Source of the DNA: Marthasterias glacialis
Lineage: Eukaryota; Echinodermata; Asteroidea; Forcipulatida; Asteriidae
Assembly: GCA_911728455.2 (NCBI GenBank)
Contig: OU452239.1
Span: 9,344,328 to 9,408,327, forward strand
Direction: 5' to 3'
DNA length: 64,000 bases
The notes under the pieces were generated by a model. It made no database searches. It saw nothing but the letters and a program-made list of their open reading frames with translations, and was not told where the DNA came from. The position numbers and the translations under genes are program-made. Positions 1 to 9,893 of the stretch are shown piece after piece. How positions within the stretch are numbered: position 1 is the first letter of the stretch; each line of letters opens with the position of its first letter.

Positions 1-600
1 CCAGGTTTCGAACCCTTATCCCAATGTACTATAAATACCGCTGATGACCCTCTGTTCGAAAAGGACAGGAAGCATTCTACAGGTTGCTTGGTGACACGAG
101 CACAACGTACAGCATAACCAGGACTCGAACCCCTAAATCGTAATATCTGGATACCCCCATGGCCCTACGTTGACACAAGCTTGGTGATAAAAGCATAACG
201 TACCTACAGCATAACTAGTACTCGGACCCCTAATTCGTAATAGCTGGATAAAGCCCTACTTTGAGAACATGCTGTCTGACATGACACCAAAGAACACTAA
301 ATGTATCATAAAGCACCGAGTCTACTGGTGACTCAACAGGGATCAACATGACCAGACCATGACTCGCTCGAAGCCTACTGTGGACACGTGCAACATACCC
401 TTAATATTAAGTACTCACAAAGTGATGTCCCATCTTGGTGACTGTTTTCGCTGGCCAGATGATGTAACTCAACTCTCTGAAGACTTACACCTATGGTTTT
501 AGGATTATAACTACCAACTTGATCAAAATATTTATATAAATAGGCCTAAACGTGAACCGAAGGTACCGGGATAGTATATCAATCCGTGTACATGTATAAA
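1..600. repeat. Left-edge non-coding DNA with a ~100-bp tandem duplication
   Basis: No gene is visible. Two adjacent diverged copies of a segment of about 100 bp lie at roughly 90-265. Both contain 'acagcataac' followed by 'actcg' and then 'acccctaa.tcgtaat', and then 'tggata'. The phrase 'ggactcgaacccc' resembles the reverse of a tRNA-type B box, so this may be decayed SINE sequence. The rest shows nothing I recognise. Confidence 0.4.
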
Positions 601-675
601 CCAATCAAAGTGACACATTGCCTTCAAATCTCTTAATATTTTGCTGTTTGGAATTGCTCGTTGATCCCTTTTTTT

Positions 676-1052
676 AAACGTTGCCCCAGCTCAACATTGG
701 TAAGGAGAAAAACATAAATGTTCACAGGTTTACATACCTTAAATGGTATAAGGATAATTATGGTAGAAAACTTTCCTTGAAATATTTCTGCCTGAAGTGT
801 TATCGTTTTTGAATAATAAATGAAAATAAGATCCAAAATATAGTTTTCGTCTCAGTGAGACGAAAACTCTGCCTGTAGGACTGCGTACAAAAAGTGGTAA
901 ATGCATTTTTACTGTTTTCTCGCAAATGAAACAACGAAATGGGCTGACATTTTCACAGGTTGGTTTTATTACAAATATCTTGATTTTTGTAAAGAATGGA
1001 AGCATTTACAGTCAGATTACCAATGTTGAGATAGGGCTTTAAAGAGACGTTT
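676..1052. mobile_element. MITE-like inverted-repeat element
   Basis: The left end (AAACG, then CTCAACATTGGTAA) is mirrored at the right end (TTACCAATGTTGAG, then CGTTT). A perfect short palindrome sits near the middle at 845-869 (GTTTTCGTCTC/GAGACGAAAAC). There is no transposase ORF. The two overlapping minus-strand ORFs here run through the arms and are not convincing genes. The terminal repeats are visible; classification as a non-autonomous DNA element is inference. Confidence 0.5.
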
Positions 1053-1168
1053 GCAATAAAACACCAGCAGTGTGTTGTCATCAGTAAGTAGTAATTAAAA
1101 AAAAAAAAAAAAAAAAAAAAACACACTCTGGAAGTAGAACCACCAGAACCACACTCTACATAGAATCA

Positions 1169-1222
1169 TACGGTCCGCCATTTTAAGGAGTCAAATTTTG
1201 GTCCTACAAAATGGCGGACCGT
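1169..1222. repeat. Short hairpin, 14-bp perfect arms
   Basis: CGGTCCGCCATTTT is followed about 25 bp later by AAAATGGCGGACCG, its exact reverse complement. A related palindrome with GTCCGCCAT/ATGGCGGAC arms occurs near 8946-8982, so this may be a small dispersed foldback repeat. Confidence 0.5.
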
Positions 1223-1424
1223 GTTCGGTCACGACATCAAACAAAAACCACACCATTTCGAAGAATACTCTTTTGAATAATTATATTCTAAAATATCAAG
1301 CCTAACAATATTCATTTCACAACAAACGCTTTGTGAAGCCCAAAAGCGCCCAATCCGAAGGAAATGCGTCCCCTGAAGACCCAGCTCCAAAAGGTGAAAG
1401 GTGCAAAATTGTTGTGATATTTTT

Positions 1425-1682
1425 TTTCATATCTTTCTGGTAATGAAACCATAGGGACCCTCAAAAGTGACTAGCACTGTGACCCGTAGGCCTGAAGATA
1501 CCTGTGTAGAGAAGAATGTCAGTTTTAGATGTGGGAGGAAAGCCCCCACATAGGGAAAACCTACGCAATCAGATAGAGACAAAAAAACCAATCTACATGC
1601 AAAGACTCCAGTCCGGGATTCGAACCGGGGTCACAGAGGTGAAAGGCAGGGGGAAAAAACCAACTGAGCCAACCTGAATGCC
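1425..1682 (-). repeat. tRNA-derived SINE, family C, copy 1
   Basis: On the minus strand the copy begins with a tRNA-like head. The A-box-like TGGCTCAGTTGG and the B-box GGTTCGAATCC are about 45 bp apart. A body follows that is shared almost base for base with the copy at 5812-6062. The tail reads CATTACCAGAAAGATAT. RNA polymerase III promoter boxes plus two dispersed copies support a SINE. Confidence 0.7.
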
Positions 1683-1699
1683 CTCAAGACACGTACTGC

Positions 1700-3880
1700 T
1701 CACATAAAATCACCCAGTGAACACTGCACTCTGTAGTTATGTGACGTTTCTTGTAGTGATATAAATTATCAGAAACACATTTTAAGTAGAGGTTACATTT
1801 TCTTTTGGTGTGTATACTACTGTATTTTCAATATTTCAAATATCTTATGAAATCATGCTCTCTAAAATGTGCTTTTTATTTAAAAATGACACTATGAGAA
1901 CTAAATAAATAAGCAACAAAACATTAGTCGAATTGAAAAGTACTTTAATATTAGTATTAATGTAAACGTTAGGGGGTGGAGGTAGGCTTATTCGGAGTGA
2001 GCATGTTAACAACGGTGGTGTAACCAAGGGGGAGGTAACCCCCTCCCCTCTCAAACCCCTTGGCCCCTTGCCCCGCCCTGAGATCGAGAAAATGCACAAA
2101 TGAATGGCTCGATATAATAAAAAGCACCCCCGAAAGTATGTCTTTGCCCCCCGCTTGCCCCCCCCCCCAAAAAAAAAAGGGGGGAAGAAAATGTTTGGTT
2201 ATACAAAACTGGTTAGCAAGCTGGCCTGAGCTATAATGTTCACACTTAATTCCACATTAACTGGACAAAATAATATCACTGGCTAAACGAAGCATGCAAA
2301 ACATAAAAAACCATAAATAAATATCAAAACAAAACCAAGTTTTATACTTGGCCTGCTTGATTTTTCCCAATTTAAAAAACATTTTTTTTTTTTTGTAATT
2401 TGTGTGTGTGTCACTTCTGCCCTTCGAATTTATTGTTCATCATCCGGAGTTTTGCCTAATCAAATTTATGCTTAACTTATCAATTAAATTAATTGGTAAG
2501 TGGGCTTACATCTCAATAGTTGCATTTTGCATTTTCACGAAGAGAAAGGTATCCCTTATGAAGTACAAACTTATCTTGTATCAACATGAACAAAAAAGTA
2601 TAGGTCAACGTATATCAAAAGTTGCAATTTTTATGCCCCGTACTTTATGTATCTGGCATCCCAGTTGTATATGTTGCTGGCCCGCTCCGTGCGTTTACTT
2701 GAAAACAAAAACATTGAAAACAATCTATCCATATATCCAATGTTACCTATAAAATCGCAGTTTTAATAATTACAAAATAAAACACAGACACTAATTATTG
2801 CCGAGCAACGCAAACTAAACATCCGCAATTTTCATTACGATGTGTTGGAAGATCAAACAAAATAGCGACCGACAGCTCTCACTCAACCACCGTGCAGAGT
2901 GTGTTTGGACGCCATTGGCAAAGACTTTAATGGTTATTTACATTTGATCATTTAGCAAAACAATGACATTTTTGTTATCAGGTAGTGATACCTACGTGTT
3001 TAAAAAAATAATAATAAAAAATATCAAGCATCCAAGTAATTTACCAGACTCACATATCTGCAGCTTGATTATCTTTATATCCACAAAGTCGAGGAACAAG
3101 CAACCCGTTTTGTGGAAAGTAGGCCAACCGAGTATCGCTAATTTTTGTTTATTTGTGACAGCTTATGGTCATCGGAATCAATGTAGGAATATAGAAGTTG
3201 CATGGAAGTGGAGTTTCTACAAGTGGAAATATCAACTTGTTCCAAAAATGAAACTATGAGAACCTGAAAAAAGGGATCAGGTAGACTTGTGCGAGGAGAA
3301 ACGACTTATGTTATTATTGGCAGCCTAAAATGTGGAGGTACATAATTAACTTCACGTAGAAGGAACAGAAACAGCAGTGAAGAGGGAAATCTCAGACTCG
3401 GAAGGGGAATCAGATCAGACAAATGAATAAGAAAAAAAACCTGAAATGAACTTAGTCCATCAGAAGGAAGCTGCAACTTGCAGAAGAGGCACATTTCGAG
3501 AGTGGCAGTATAGGCTATAACACGCGTACCTTGCCAGTGGGAATTCTAGCAACCATCTGAAGTCAAACATTTACTCAGACGTTGTGGAAGGTGGGGTCTC
3601 CGATTGGAAGCTGCGAAAGTATATGCGAGTGGAAGAAGCAGCTTCTTGAAGTAGGCCTAGAGTCTCAAGGCAGGAAGCTGTCATTCCTGGCAGAGGGCAC
3701 TAGTGGGAATGAAGGATGCCCTGCAAGTGGAAGCTGGTGCGTTGGTAGCAGTGTGGGTTGCAATTTGCGTATAAAAAGCATCCTGTGCAAACTTAGGCAG
3801 TATCTTGAAATAAAAGTAAAAACATCTACCAATGGTAATGGCAACTGACTTGTGAAAGTGAGGTCCAGTGATTATCTGCA
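1700..3880. other. Gene-free stretch before the GPCR
   Basis: I see no convincing gene. The stretch holds a poly-C/poly-A run near 2158-2180, a (TG)n-like start near 2400, AT-rich sequence, and purine-rich 'gtggaag' phrases at 3180-3760. It may contain the promoter and 5' UTR of the downstream GPCR, but no TATA box or initiator can be assigned with confidence. Confidence 0.4.
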
Positions 3881-3881
3881 A

Positions 3882-4835
3882 ATGATGACCTGTGAAGGGG
3901 AAATGACTGCTGGAAACGAGACTGTGAATGATACGGAGAGTGTGGTCGATAAAGCATTGAATGGCATCCATGCTAGCATCTGGACGATCATAACACTGCT
4001 CGTGTTGATTCTCAACACTGTATGTCTTGCAATACTCCCTAAAGTCAAGAACATCCACGAGTCTACCAAGATGTTCTTAGCATGCATGACTACAAGTGAT
4101 CTTATCTTAGGAGTATTTTACTATCTGCCAATGATAGGTGTCTCTGTAGCTGGGGGCAAGTGGCCATTTGGCGCTTTTTGCTACGTCCAGGCATGGATTG
4201 TTAGGCAAGGTTTAACGGTGAGTGTCGGGTCTGCATTTCTGGTCACTATTGACCGCTACGTGGCCATCATGTATTCACTGCGATATGCAAATTTGGTGAC
4301 AAAACGACGTGCTCAGATGGCCATATTTTGTTTGGTAATATTCTGCAATCTATACGCGCTGAGCGGGCTACTTTTGCATCTTCGCGACACCGTCTTTAAC
4401 GAAGAAATACAGACATGCGTCTTTGGAACCGACAATCTGATCCAATATATTCTTACCTTGATCAGCCAACTGTTTGTTATGGGTGCAATTTTGATGATGT
4501 ATTTTAAAATTCTCAAAATTGCAAGTAAGCACGCTGTTCACATCGAGGCACAGCGAAACCATGCAGTGAGGCCCAGACCAATCGCGGCTGTACGAAGATC
4601 TTTTGTCACTTTTCTGATCATTACCTTAATTTTCATGATTGGTTGGATGCCGTTTAGTTTCGTCACGGTTACAGCTGCGGCAGGTCTTAAAGGTCCCCCA
4701 ATAATTGCAAGAGTTTCTCGGATACTCTTCGCTTCTGTCAGTTGGCTGAATGTGCTCATTTATTACATACGAAACAAAGACTTTAGACATGAAATGCACA
4801 TCTTATTAAAGAAGGTGAAACAACGATGCTGTTGA
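3882..4835 (+). CDS. Class A (rhodopsin-like) G protein-coupled receptor, intronless
   Basis: A single-exon ORF of 317 residues. The start chosen is the first ATG (3882), followed at once by a second ATG with A at -3; the open frame extends upstream to a GTG that eukaryotes would not use. Two N-glycosylation sequons (N12, N16) lie in the short extracellular N terminus. Seven hydrophobic segments lie at about 34-54, 63-83, 102-124, 147-165, 188-209, 239-262 and 278-296. Class A hallmarks are N45 in TM1, D73 in TM2, C100 (which should pair with C179 in loop 2), DRY at 124-126 after TM3, GWMPF in TM6 and NVLIYY in TM7 (for NPxxY). Odd points are the absence of the usual TM4 tryptophan, the TM5 proline and the TM7 proline. 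The basic C tail is short and ends in two cysteines that could be palmitoylated. It is a plasma-membrane receptor; ligand and G protein cannot be named. It fits the lineage-expanded orphan amine-like receptors of echinoderms, but that is inference. Confidence 0.88.
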   Translation: MMTCEGEMTAGNETVNDTESVVDKALNGIHASIWTIITLLVLILNTVCLAILPKVKNIHESTKMFLACMTTSDLILGVFYYLPMIGVSVAGGKWPFGAFCYVQAWIVRQGLTVSVGSAFLVTIDRYVAIMYSLRYANLVTKRRAQMAIFCLVIFCNLYALSGLLLHLRDTVFNEEIQTCVFGTDNLIQYILTLISQLFVMGAILMMYFKILKIASKHAVHIEAQRNHAVRPRPIAAVRRSFVTFLIITLIFMIGWMPFSFVTVTAAAGLKGPPIIARVSRILFASVSWLNVLIYYIRNKDFRHEMHILLKKVKQRCC

Positions 4836-4976
4836 TTGTTAGGGAATTTGTGACATAGGTCTATACCGGTAGTAAAAAGTTGATTATTTCTCCAACTTTC
4901 CGTAAAACAAATTATCAGCGAGTTGACCAGCCATTCAACTGCACTGTTTGACTATGGGTGTGAAGATGCACTCATC

Positions 4977-5512
4977 GACCTGGCCGAGCGGTCAAGCGCA
5001 CGGACTGAAACTCTTGTGCTTTTGATCAGCAGACTAGTGGGTTCGAGTCCCGGTCGTGACACTTGTGTCATTAGGCAATGAGACACTAACTTGACCATTA
5101 TTGCTTCGTCCTTCGGATGGAACGTAAAGCCGTAGGTCCCGTTTGTTGTGTAAAACACGTATTATAACCCAGTTCCACTTATCGATAAGACTGGAGAAAG
5201 GGGTTTGCCCCGGTGTTTCTGGCAGTGGCTGCTGAAAGCGCTTCAACACCTCACAAATCCTTGTGAGGTGCTACATAAATGAGTCTCATAAAAAAACCCA
5301 AACAAACAAACAAACAAACAAACGACCTAACAAACAAACAAACAAACAAACAAACAAACAAACAAACAAACAAACAAACAAACAAACAAACAAACAAAAC
5401 AAAACAAAACAAACAAACAAACAAACAACTCAACAAACAAACAAGCAAGCAAGCAAGCAAGCAAGCAAACAAACAAACAAGCAAACAAACAAACACATAC
5501 AAATGTTTCAAA
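4977..5512 (+). repeat. tRNA-derived SINE (family B) with (AAAC)n tail
   Basis: The head has the A box TGGCCGAGCGGTC and the B box GGTTCGAGTCCCGG, typical of a tRNA-Leu/Ser-derived SINE. A body follows to about 5285. Then comes a 220-bp tail of repeated AAAC with interruptions such as AAGC and AAAAC. The long simple-repeat tail fits target-primed reverse transcription. Both strands of the tail are open frames, but only because the unit lacks stops. Confidence 0.75.
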
Positions 5513-5811
5513 ATTAATAAGCGCCTTGAATACCTAATAGCTGGTAGATATGAACTCTATAAGACTCTGGTATTATATCACAGGTTTAACAGTTAAAGAG
5601 AGGCTCCAGGGTCGATTTCAATTTTGTGATGCATTCATTTTCAAAAAGCTAGAGTCCTTATGAAAGTGGGAAAACATTACAAGGCTCCAACCTCACTTTA
5701 AAATGGTGTGTAATGCCATCGCATTTGATACCATCCCAGTGCGAATTTTGCCACAGTCCTAAAGCATCCAGTGACGTCACATTTTTAAAAATTATTTATT
5801 TATTATTTATA

Positions 5812-6062
5812 TCTTTCTGGTAATGAAACCAAGGGCCCCTCAAAAGTGACTAGCACTGTGACCCGTAGGCCTGAAGAGACCTGTGTAGAGAAGATGTTGA
5901 AGAAATGTCAGTTTTAGATGTGGGAGGAAAACCCCAAGGGAAAACCCACGCAATCAGGTATAGGGACTGAAAACCCAATCCACAAGCAAGGCTCCAGTCC
6001 GGAATTCGAACCGGGGTCCAAAGACAGGAAAGGCGGGGAAAGAAACCACTGAGCCAACCTGT
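5812..6062 (-). repeat. tRNA-derived SINE, family C, copy 2
   Basis: The minus-strand head reads TGGCTCAGTGG, then CCCCGGTTCGAATTCCGG, and the body matches the copy at 1425-1682. The tail side, CATTACCAGAAAGATATAAA, leads into an AT-rich stretch of TAAA/TAAT repeats at 5785-5812. The head ends near 6062. Confidence 0.7.
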
Positions 6063-7590
6063 ATTTAAAATACTATTATGGGTCTGTACATTTTTGTTAC
6101 AGGAAATGTTTGGCTCATTCCTGATTGTTTTGTGATATTCAGTCAAAGCGGCATTAGCCTTTTTGAGGTTTGGCGGACACTATACGTCTTTGTGGGGGAA
6201 AACCCCAACATCACCTGAACGTGGGAAAAATTCTGACCAATACATTGCCTTTTCTGGATTATGGTTGGGAAAGGGGGGACTAAATCCCCAACTATAACAC
6301 GTAAAAACTTGAAATAGAATATTTATACTGTTTATTGTTATAATCTGACATACAAATTGTACATTTTCTTATAAATTTTATTTCTTAATTCGAAGGCACT
6401 GCAAGACTCATCACTCACTGGACCACTGGCTCCAACACTTTTCCCAAATACGTACATCTGTACTTATAAGACTGAAGTTTTGTAATCCCATATCTCCTAA
6501 ATGATCATCAAATATAAAAAATAAATAAATAAATAAACAAATTAATAAATAAAAAATAACTACTATTTTAGGTCATACACTCCTGGTACAGTGGCAGTTT
6601 TGGGCAACAACACCTGCAGCCGATTTCACGAAAGTAGTGCGTAACTTGCGCCTTGTCATAAAGTTACGCCACGTAAATGTCGCGCAGATGCGCCATTCCC
6701 TTAAGTTGCATTTTACGAAACTTGTCTTAGCTGTATAGGATTTGAGGCATTGCATGGTGAGGTATCAATGTATATTTGGTTTGCGGTAACACCATGTGAT
6801 TATATCTACTTTGCTATATACAGTAGATTGTTCTTGTGAGAACTGGTCTTGCTATTATTCTACAACAGCGGAGTAGATTTCGGAATTCGGGAGACAACGT
6901 AGTTCTGAAAAGAACTGTCCTGCTTTTTAAGTACTACCTGGGGGTAGGAAAGCGGCCGGGACCACTACTACTTTTTCGCTTAGTGGATTGGGGGGACTTC
7001 TCGGATAACTTCACAACCACGGAGTGAGTTTGGTCTCCAAACTCACTCCGCGGCAGAACAATAATATTATAAATAGGCCTATCATGTATGTATATTTCAG
7101 CTTGTCGACGATTCTTATTGCAATTTCAACCATGATGTATACTCAACTAATGATTACTTAATGGTTTAATAATTGAATATTGCTGCCATCAGTTCTCATA
7201 TGAAAATAAGTTACAGTCTTGGGTTCTGTTGTTTCGGTGCCATTTATCTAAAATGTTCACAACGCACGTGCATTTGTAGCTCTCGGCATGCACATCTTAC
7301 GTGTACATGTAACGTACATGTAATGGTACATGTAATGGTACATGTAATGTACACAGACAAACAGGAGCCGTGCTAAAAAAAATACTCTCCCAGGCACATT
7401 AATAAAGACAGGGGACCATACGTAAACTCATAGAGCAAGCGCGAAGGCTCGACGCTCGTATCCATGGCAACGAACCCTCGTGTCCACATCTCTCGTGTGA
7501 TGTATAGAGCGCGCACCAAGCGGGATCGCTCATCAAGCAAGGTATGGGGACGATCGCAGTAGAGCCGGTGTCATAGGGTATTCTGTCCTA
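6063..7590. other. Gene-free stretch
   Basis: No gene is recognised. There is an (AATA)n-rich run at about 6515-6560. At 6610-6720 a weak inverted pair, GATTTCACGAAAGTAGTGCG / CATTTTACGAAACTTG, suggests a decayed MITE. At 7296-7360 a short cluster repeats ACATGTAATGGT. The rest shows nothing assignable. Confidence 0.35.
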
Positions 7591-7599
7591 GGGTAGGCC

Positions 7600-7870
7600 T
7601 AATGTGTCCACCTAGACCCAGTAACTGGGGCGCTGTACTCCTTTTTAAAAATTTTTTGACATTGTCGGTAGTACTAGCGCCTCAGATAAGTATGTGTAAG
7701 TTGGTTTAAAAAGCTGTTATGGCGAAGAGGATTTAAAAGACCTCTAAAAAAGTGGCCAAAGTTAGAACAAAAACTCAACAGAATTGCTGGAAAATCGCCT
7801 ACTGGCTTCTCAAGATATCAAAGATGAAATAGAATGCATTTAATTGTCTAGTGTCCACCATACGGTAAAC
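7600..7870 (+). repeat. Dispersed repeat related to the outer arms at 23.1-24.5 kb
   Basis: It shares CCAGTAACTGGGGCGC, 'gtactcctttt', 'gacattgtcggt' and 'ctactggcttctcaagat' with the element around 23.09-24.48 kb, in the same internal order. This copy is not interrupted, so it shows what the target sequence there looked like before insertion. It carries no coding sequence. Confidence 0.6.
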
Positions 7871-8030
7871 TAACGTGGGCTGGAGGAGTTTATTCAAAAG
7901 AGGGCGCTATCAGAAAGAGTTAGTACAGAATTCGCCGTATGCTCGGACAGAATCTCCTGCCGGGCACAATCTCCTTCCACACCCGGCCGTGTGCCTAAAG
8001 CAAGTGTCGAAGAAACGACCGTGTTTTTTT

Positions 8031-8275
8031 TATGGAAGTCGCCAGACACACAAGGCCAGTAAGCCACTCGAGGTGTGGGCTACAAATCAACTATTTTTCC
8101 AGGGGCCGTTGCCACCTACTCCTGGGGCTGAAACAGGGTTACCCCCTTTACAGTCCGTAAGGATGCAGGCTTGGGTATCATCCATCAGAAGCCTGAATGG
8201 TAGAGCAGAAGGCTCTACCTCCCCAACTTTTAAGGAGCAATTATGCTTAGTGGAGTGTCGTGGCTGAGCGGTGAA
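8031..8275 (-). repeat. Chimeric SINE (family A body joined to an opposite-strand tRNA head)
   Basis: From about 8031 to 8240 the sequence is a minus-strand family A body, matching 11350-11600 and 53840-54080. Where the body should continue into its own head, it switches to TGTCGTGGCTGAGCGGTG, a head fragment in the plus orientation. A recombination, or one SINE inserted into another, would explain the junction near 8245. Confidence 0.6.
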
Positions 8276-8779
8276 GATCACAATACGCGTGTGTAAACAC
8301 CTGTTATTAAAACACTGGCTTTATTCAATTTCAAACTAGTAAATATATTTCTTTTTTATTTGCCTAAATAGGTCTTAAGTTAAGACTTAAGTCTTAAGCT
8401 GACAATTCAACAATTTCTATTCTTACTTCTCAAACCAAATACGTGGTTTATTGCTTACTAAATATGGAAACCTTTAAAGATCTTTCATCCAGGTAACTAG
8501 TTTTGATTAGAAGACTAGGAAGTGAAGACTACCCGATTTCATGACAAAGTTACTTCGATGCCTGAACCAAACCCAGCACCACACCTGTTTTACCCTATAC
8601 ACCATTTGAAACATATTTTTTTTATTTCTTACAATTCCTATAAATCCCACAATTAAACGAGAGGTAAATTATAATCAAGACGTGAATTTTGCTTTGGGGT
8701 TCTCTGTAAGACGTGACGTATTGAGTCAGATAGTCGATACACTAGCAGAGTCGCTGAGGGACATAGCAACAGCATACTC

Positions 8780-9012
8780 CCTAAATGTAAAAGAGTGAAC
8801 ATTTCACTCTCTTGCCTGGCTGGCGTCAGTTTGGCCCTTTTGAGAGTGAAACTCACTGTACATCACCCTTTTCGAGTGAAATTGGAGCGGACATCACTCT
8901 GATTCAAGTTTAAAATACCCGTCTTTCACTCTAACAAAATAGTTGTCCGCCATATGGCTCCTTGCAAGAGTGGTATGGCGGACAGAAAGAGTGGTTTTTC
9001 ACTCTTTTATAT
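8780..9012. repeat. Cluster of CACTCT/AGAGTG motifs with small hairpins
   Basis: At least nine copies of CACTCT, TCACTC or their complements occur in about 230 bp, including 'aagagtgaacatttcactct' and 'aagagtggtttttcactctt'. A pair GTCCGCCAT/ATGGCGGAC flanks 8946-8982. This looks like a MITE or foldback cluster; no gene is present. Confidence 0.45.
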
Positions 9013-9049
9013 TTAGCGAGCATTGGCGTATTGAGGGCAAGCAGGCAAA

Positions 9050-9890
9050 TCTCAAATTCTGGCGGCAAAGTGATCAGGGTGTAGGTTCCATCACCAGCCA
9101 TGGTACTTGTATCATTGAGCAAGACATGCTGTACTAAAATGCAGCATGTCAAAACAGGAAAATGCCGGACTTTATATACTGTGTTTTTCAGTTTTTTAAT
9201 GGCACAGCAGAGAAACCCCAAAATAAGGAAAAATCGGCTGATTGCAATAGAGAGGTTTCACGTGATGTCACCCGAGACCCTTTTCTAATGCTGCCTGCAC
9301 AAACAGACGCTGCCCCCTGATGGTGTACATGTTTATCTATTTAATTTAACCAGCTGGTATAATGAGGCACACAACGTGACTTACACTTGTTGCAGACTCC
9401 GACACTTTCTTTCTAGCATTATGGGTGGGCAGTTGGTGGAAAAGAGACCAGCGTAAAAAAAAAATATACATAGCTTTTTCTAAAAAAGGTGAACGTTTCG
9501 TGGAAATGGGGCAATCGCACATACAATGGTATCAAAAGAGCTGTACATTTCTTGGAGGCCAAAACCACAACCTGAGACAAATGTCATGGCGCTGGTTACC
9601 AATGAATGCTGGTTACCAATGAATGCTGTGCTTACGCCGCCCTGTAAAGTGCATACTCCTATGGGCAGGGCGTAAGCGCAGAATTCTGCGGTAACAGAAC
9701 CATGCAATTGGGCCCTGATCTACAGGACCAATCATCCTGCCACCGCTTCTGTCCTGCTCCCAGTATCCAAACGCAATCACGACTACCGATTCCCAAAAAG
9801 TACCTGACTCTTTTTCTCCCAGCCTCAGTTAAAGCTACATTCATGAGAGGCGAGAAGAAAAACACAATGGCTGTACCACGATTCCTCAGC
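9050..9890. other. Probable HMBS 3' flank/3' UTR with a MITE fragment
   Basis: The stretch lies downstream of the HMBS stop. At 9600-9718 a short tandem copy (ACCAATGAATGCTG twice) is followed by 'ctgtgcttacgcc' and 'ggcgtaagcgcagaattctgcggtaa', ending CAATTGGGCCCTGA. This resembles the end of the CCCAATTTCAT MITE family seen at 46092. No poly(A) signal can be fixed. One candidate on the minus strand is GAATAAAG near 8310. Confidence 0.35.
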
Positions 9891-9893
9891 ATC

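Noticed and set aside
3852-3881. Ten-residue N-terminal extension of the GPCR from a GTG codon
   Set aside because: Eukaryotic initiation is expected at ATG; two ATGs follow at 3882 and 3885.
5251-5596. Long ORFs on both strands rich in Lys/Gln/Thr/Asn or Cys/Leu/Val/Phe
   Set aside because: They come from the (AAAC)n tail of a SINE, whose unit has no stop in several frames.
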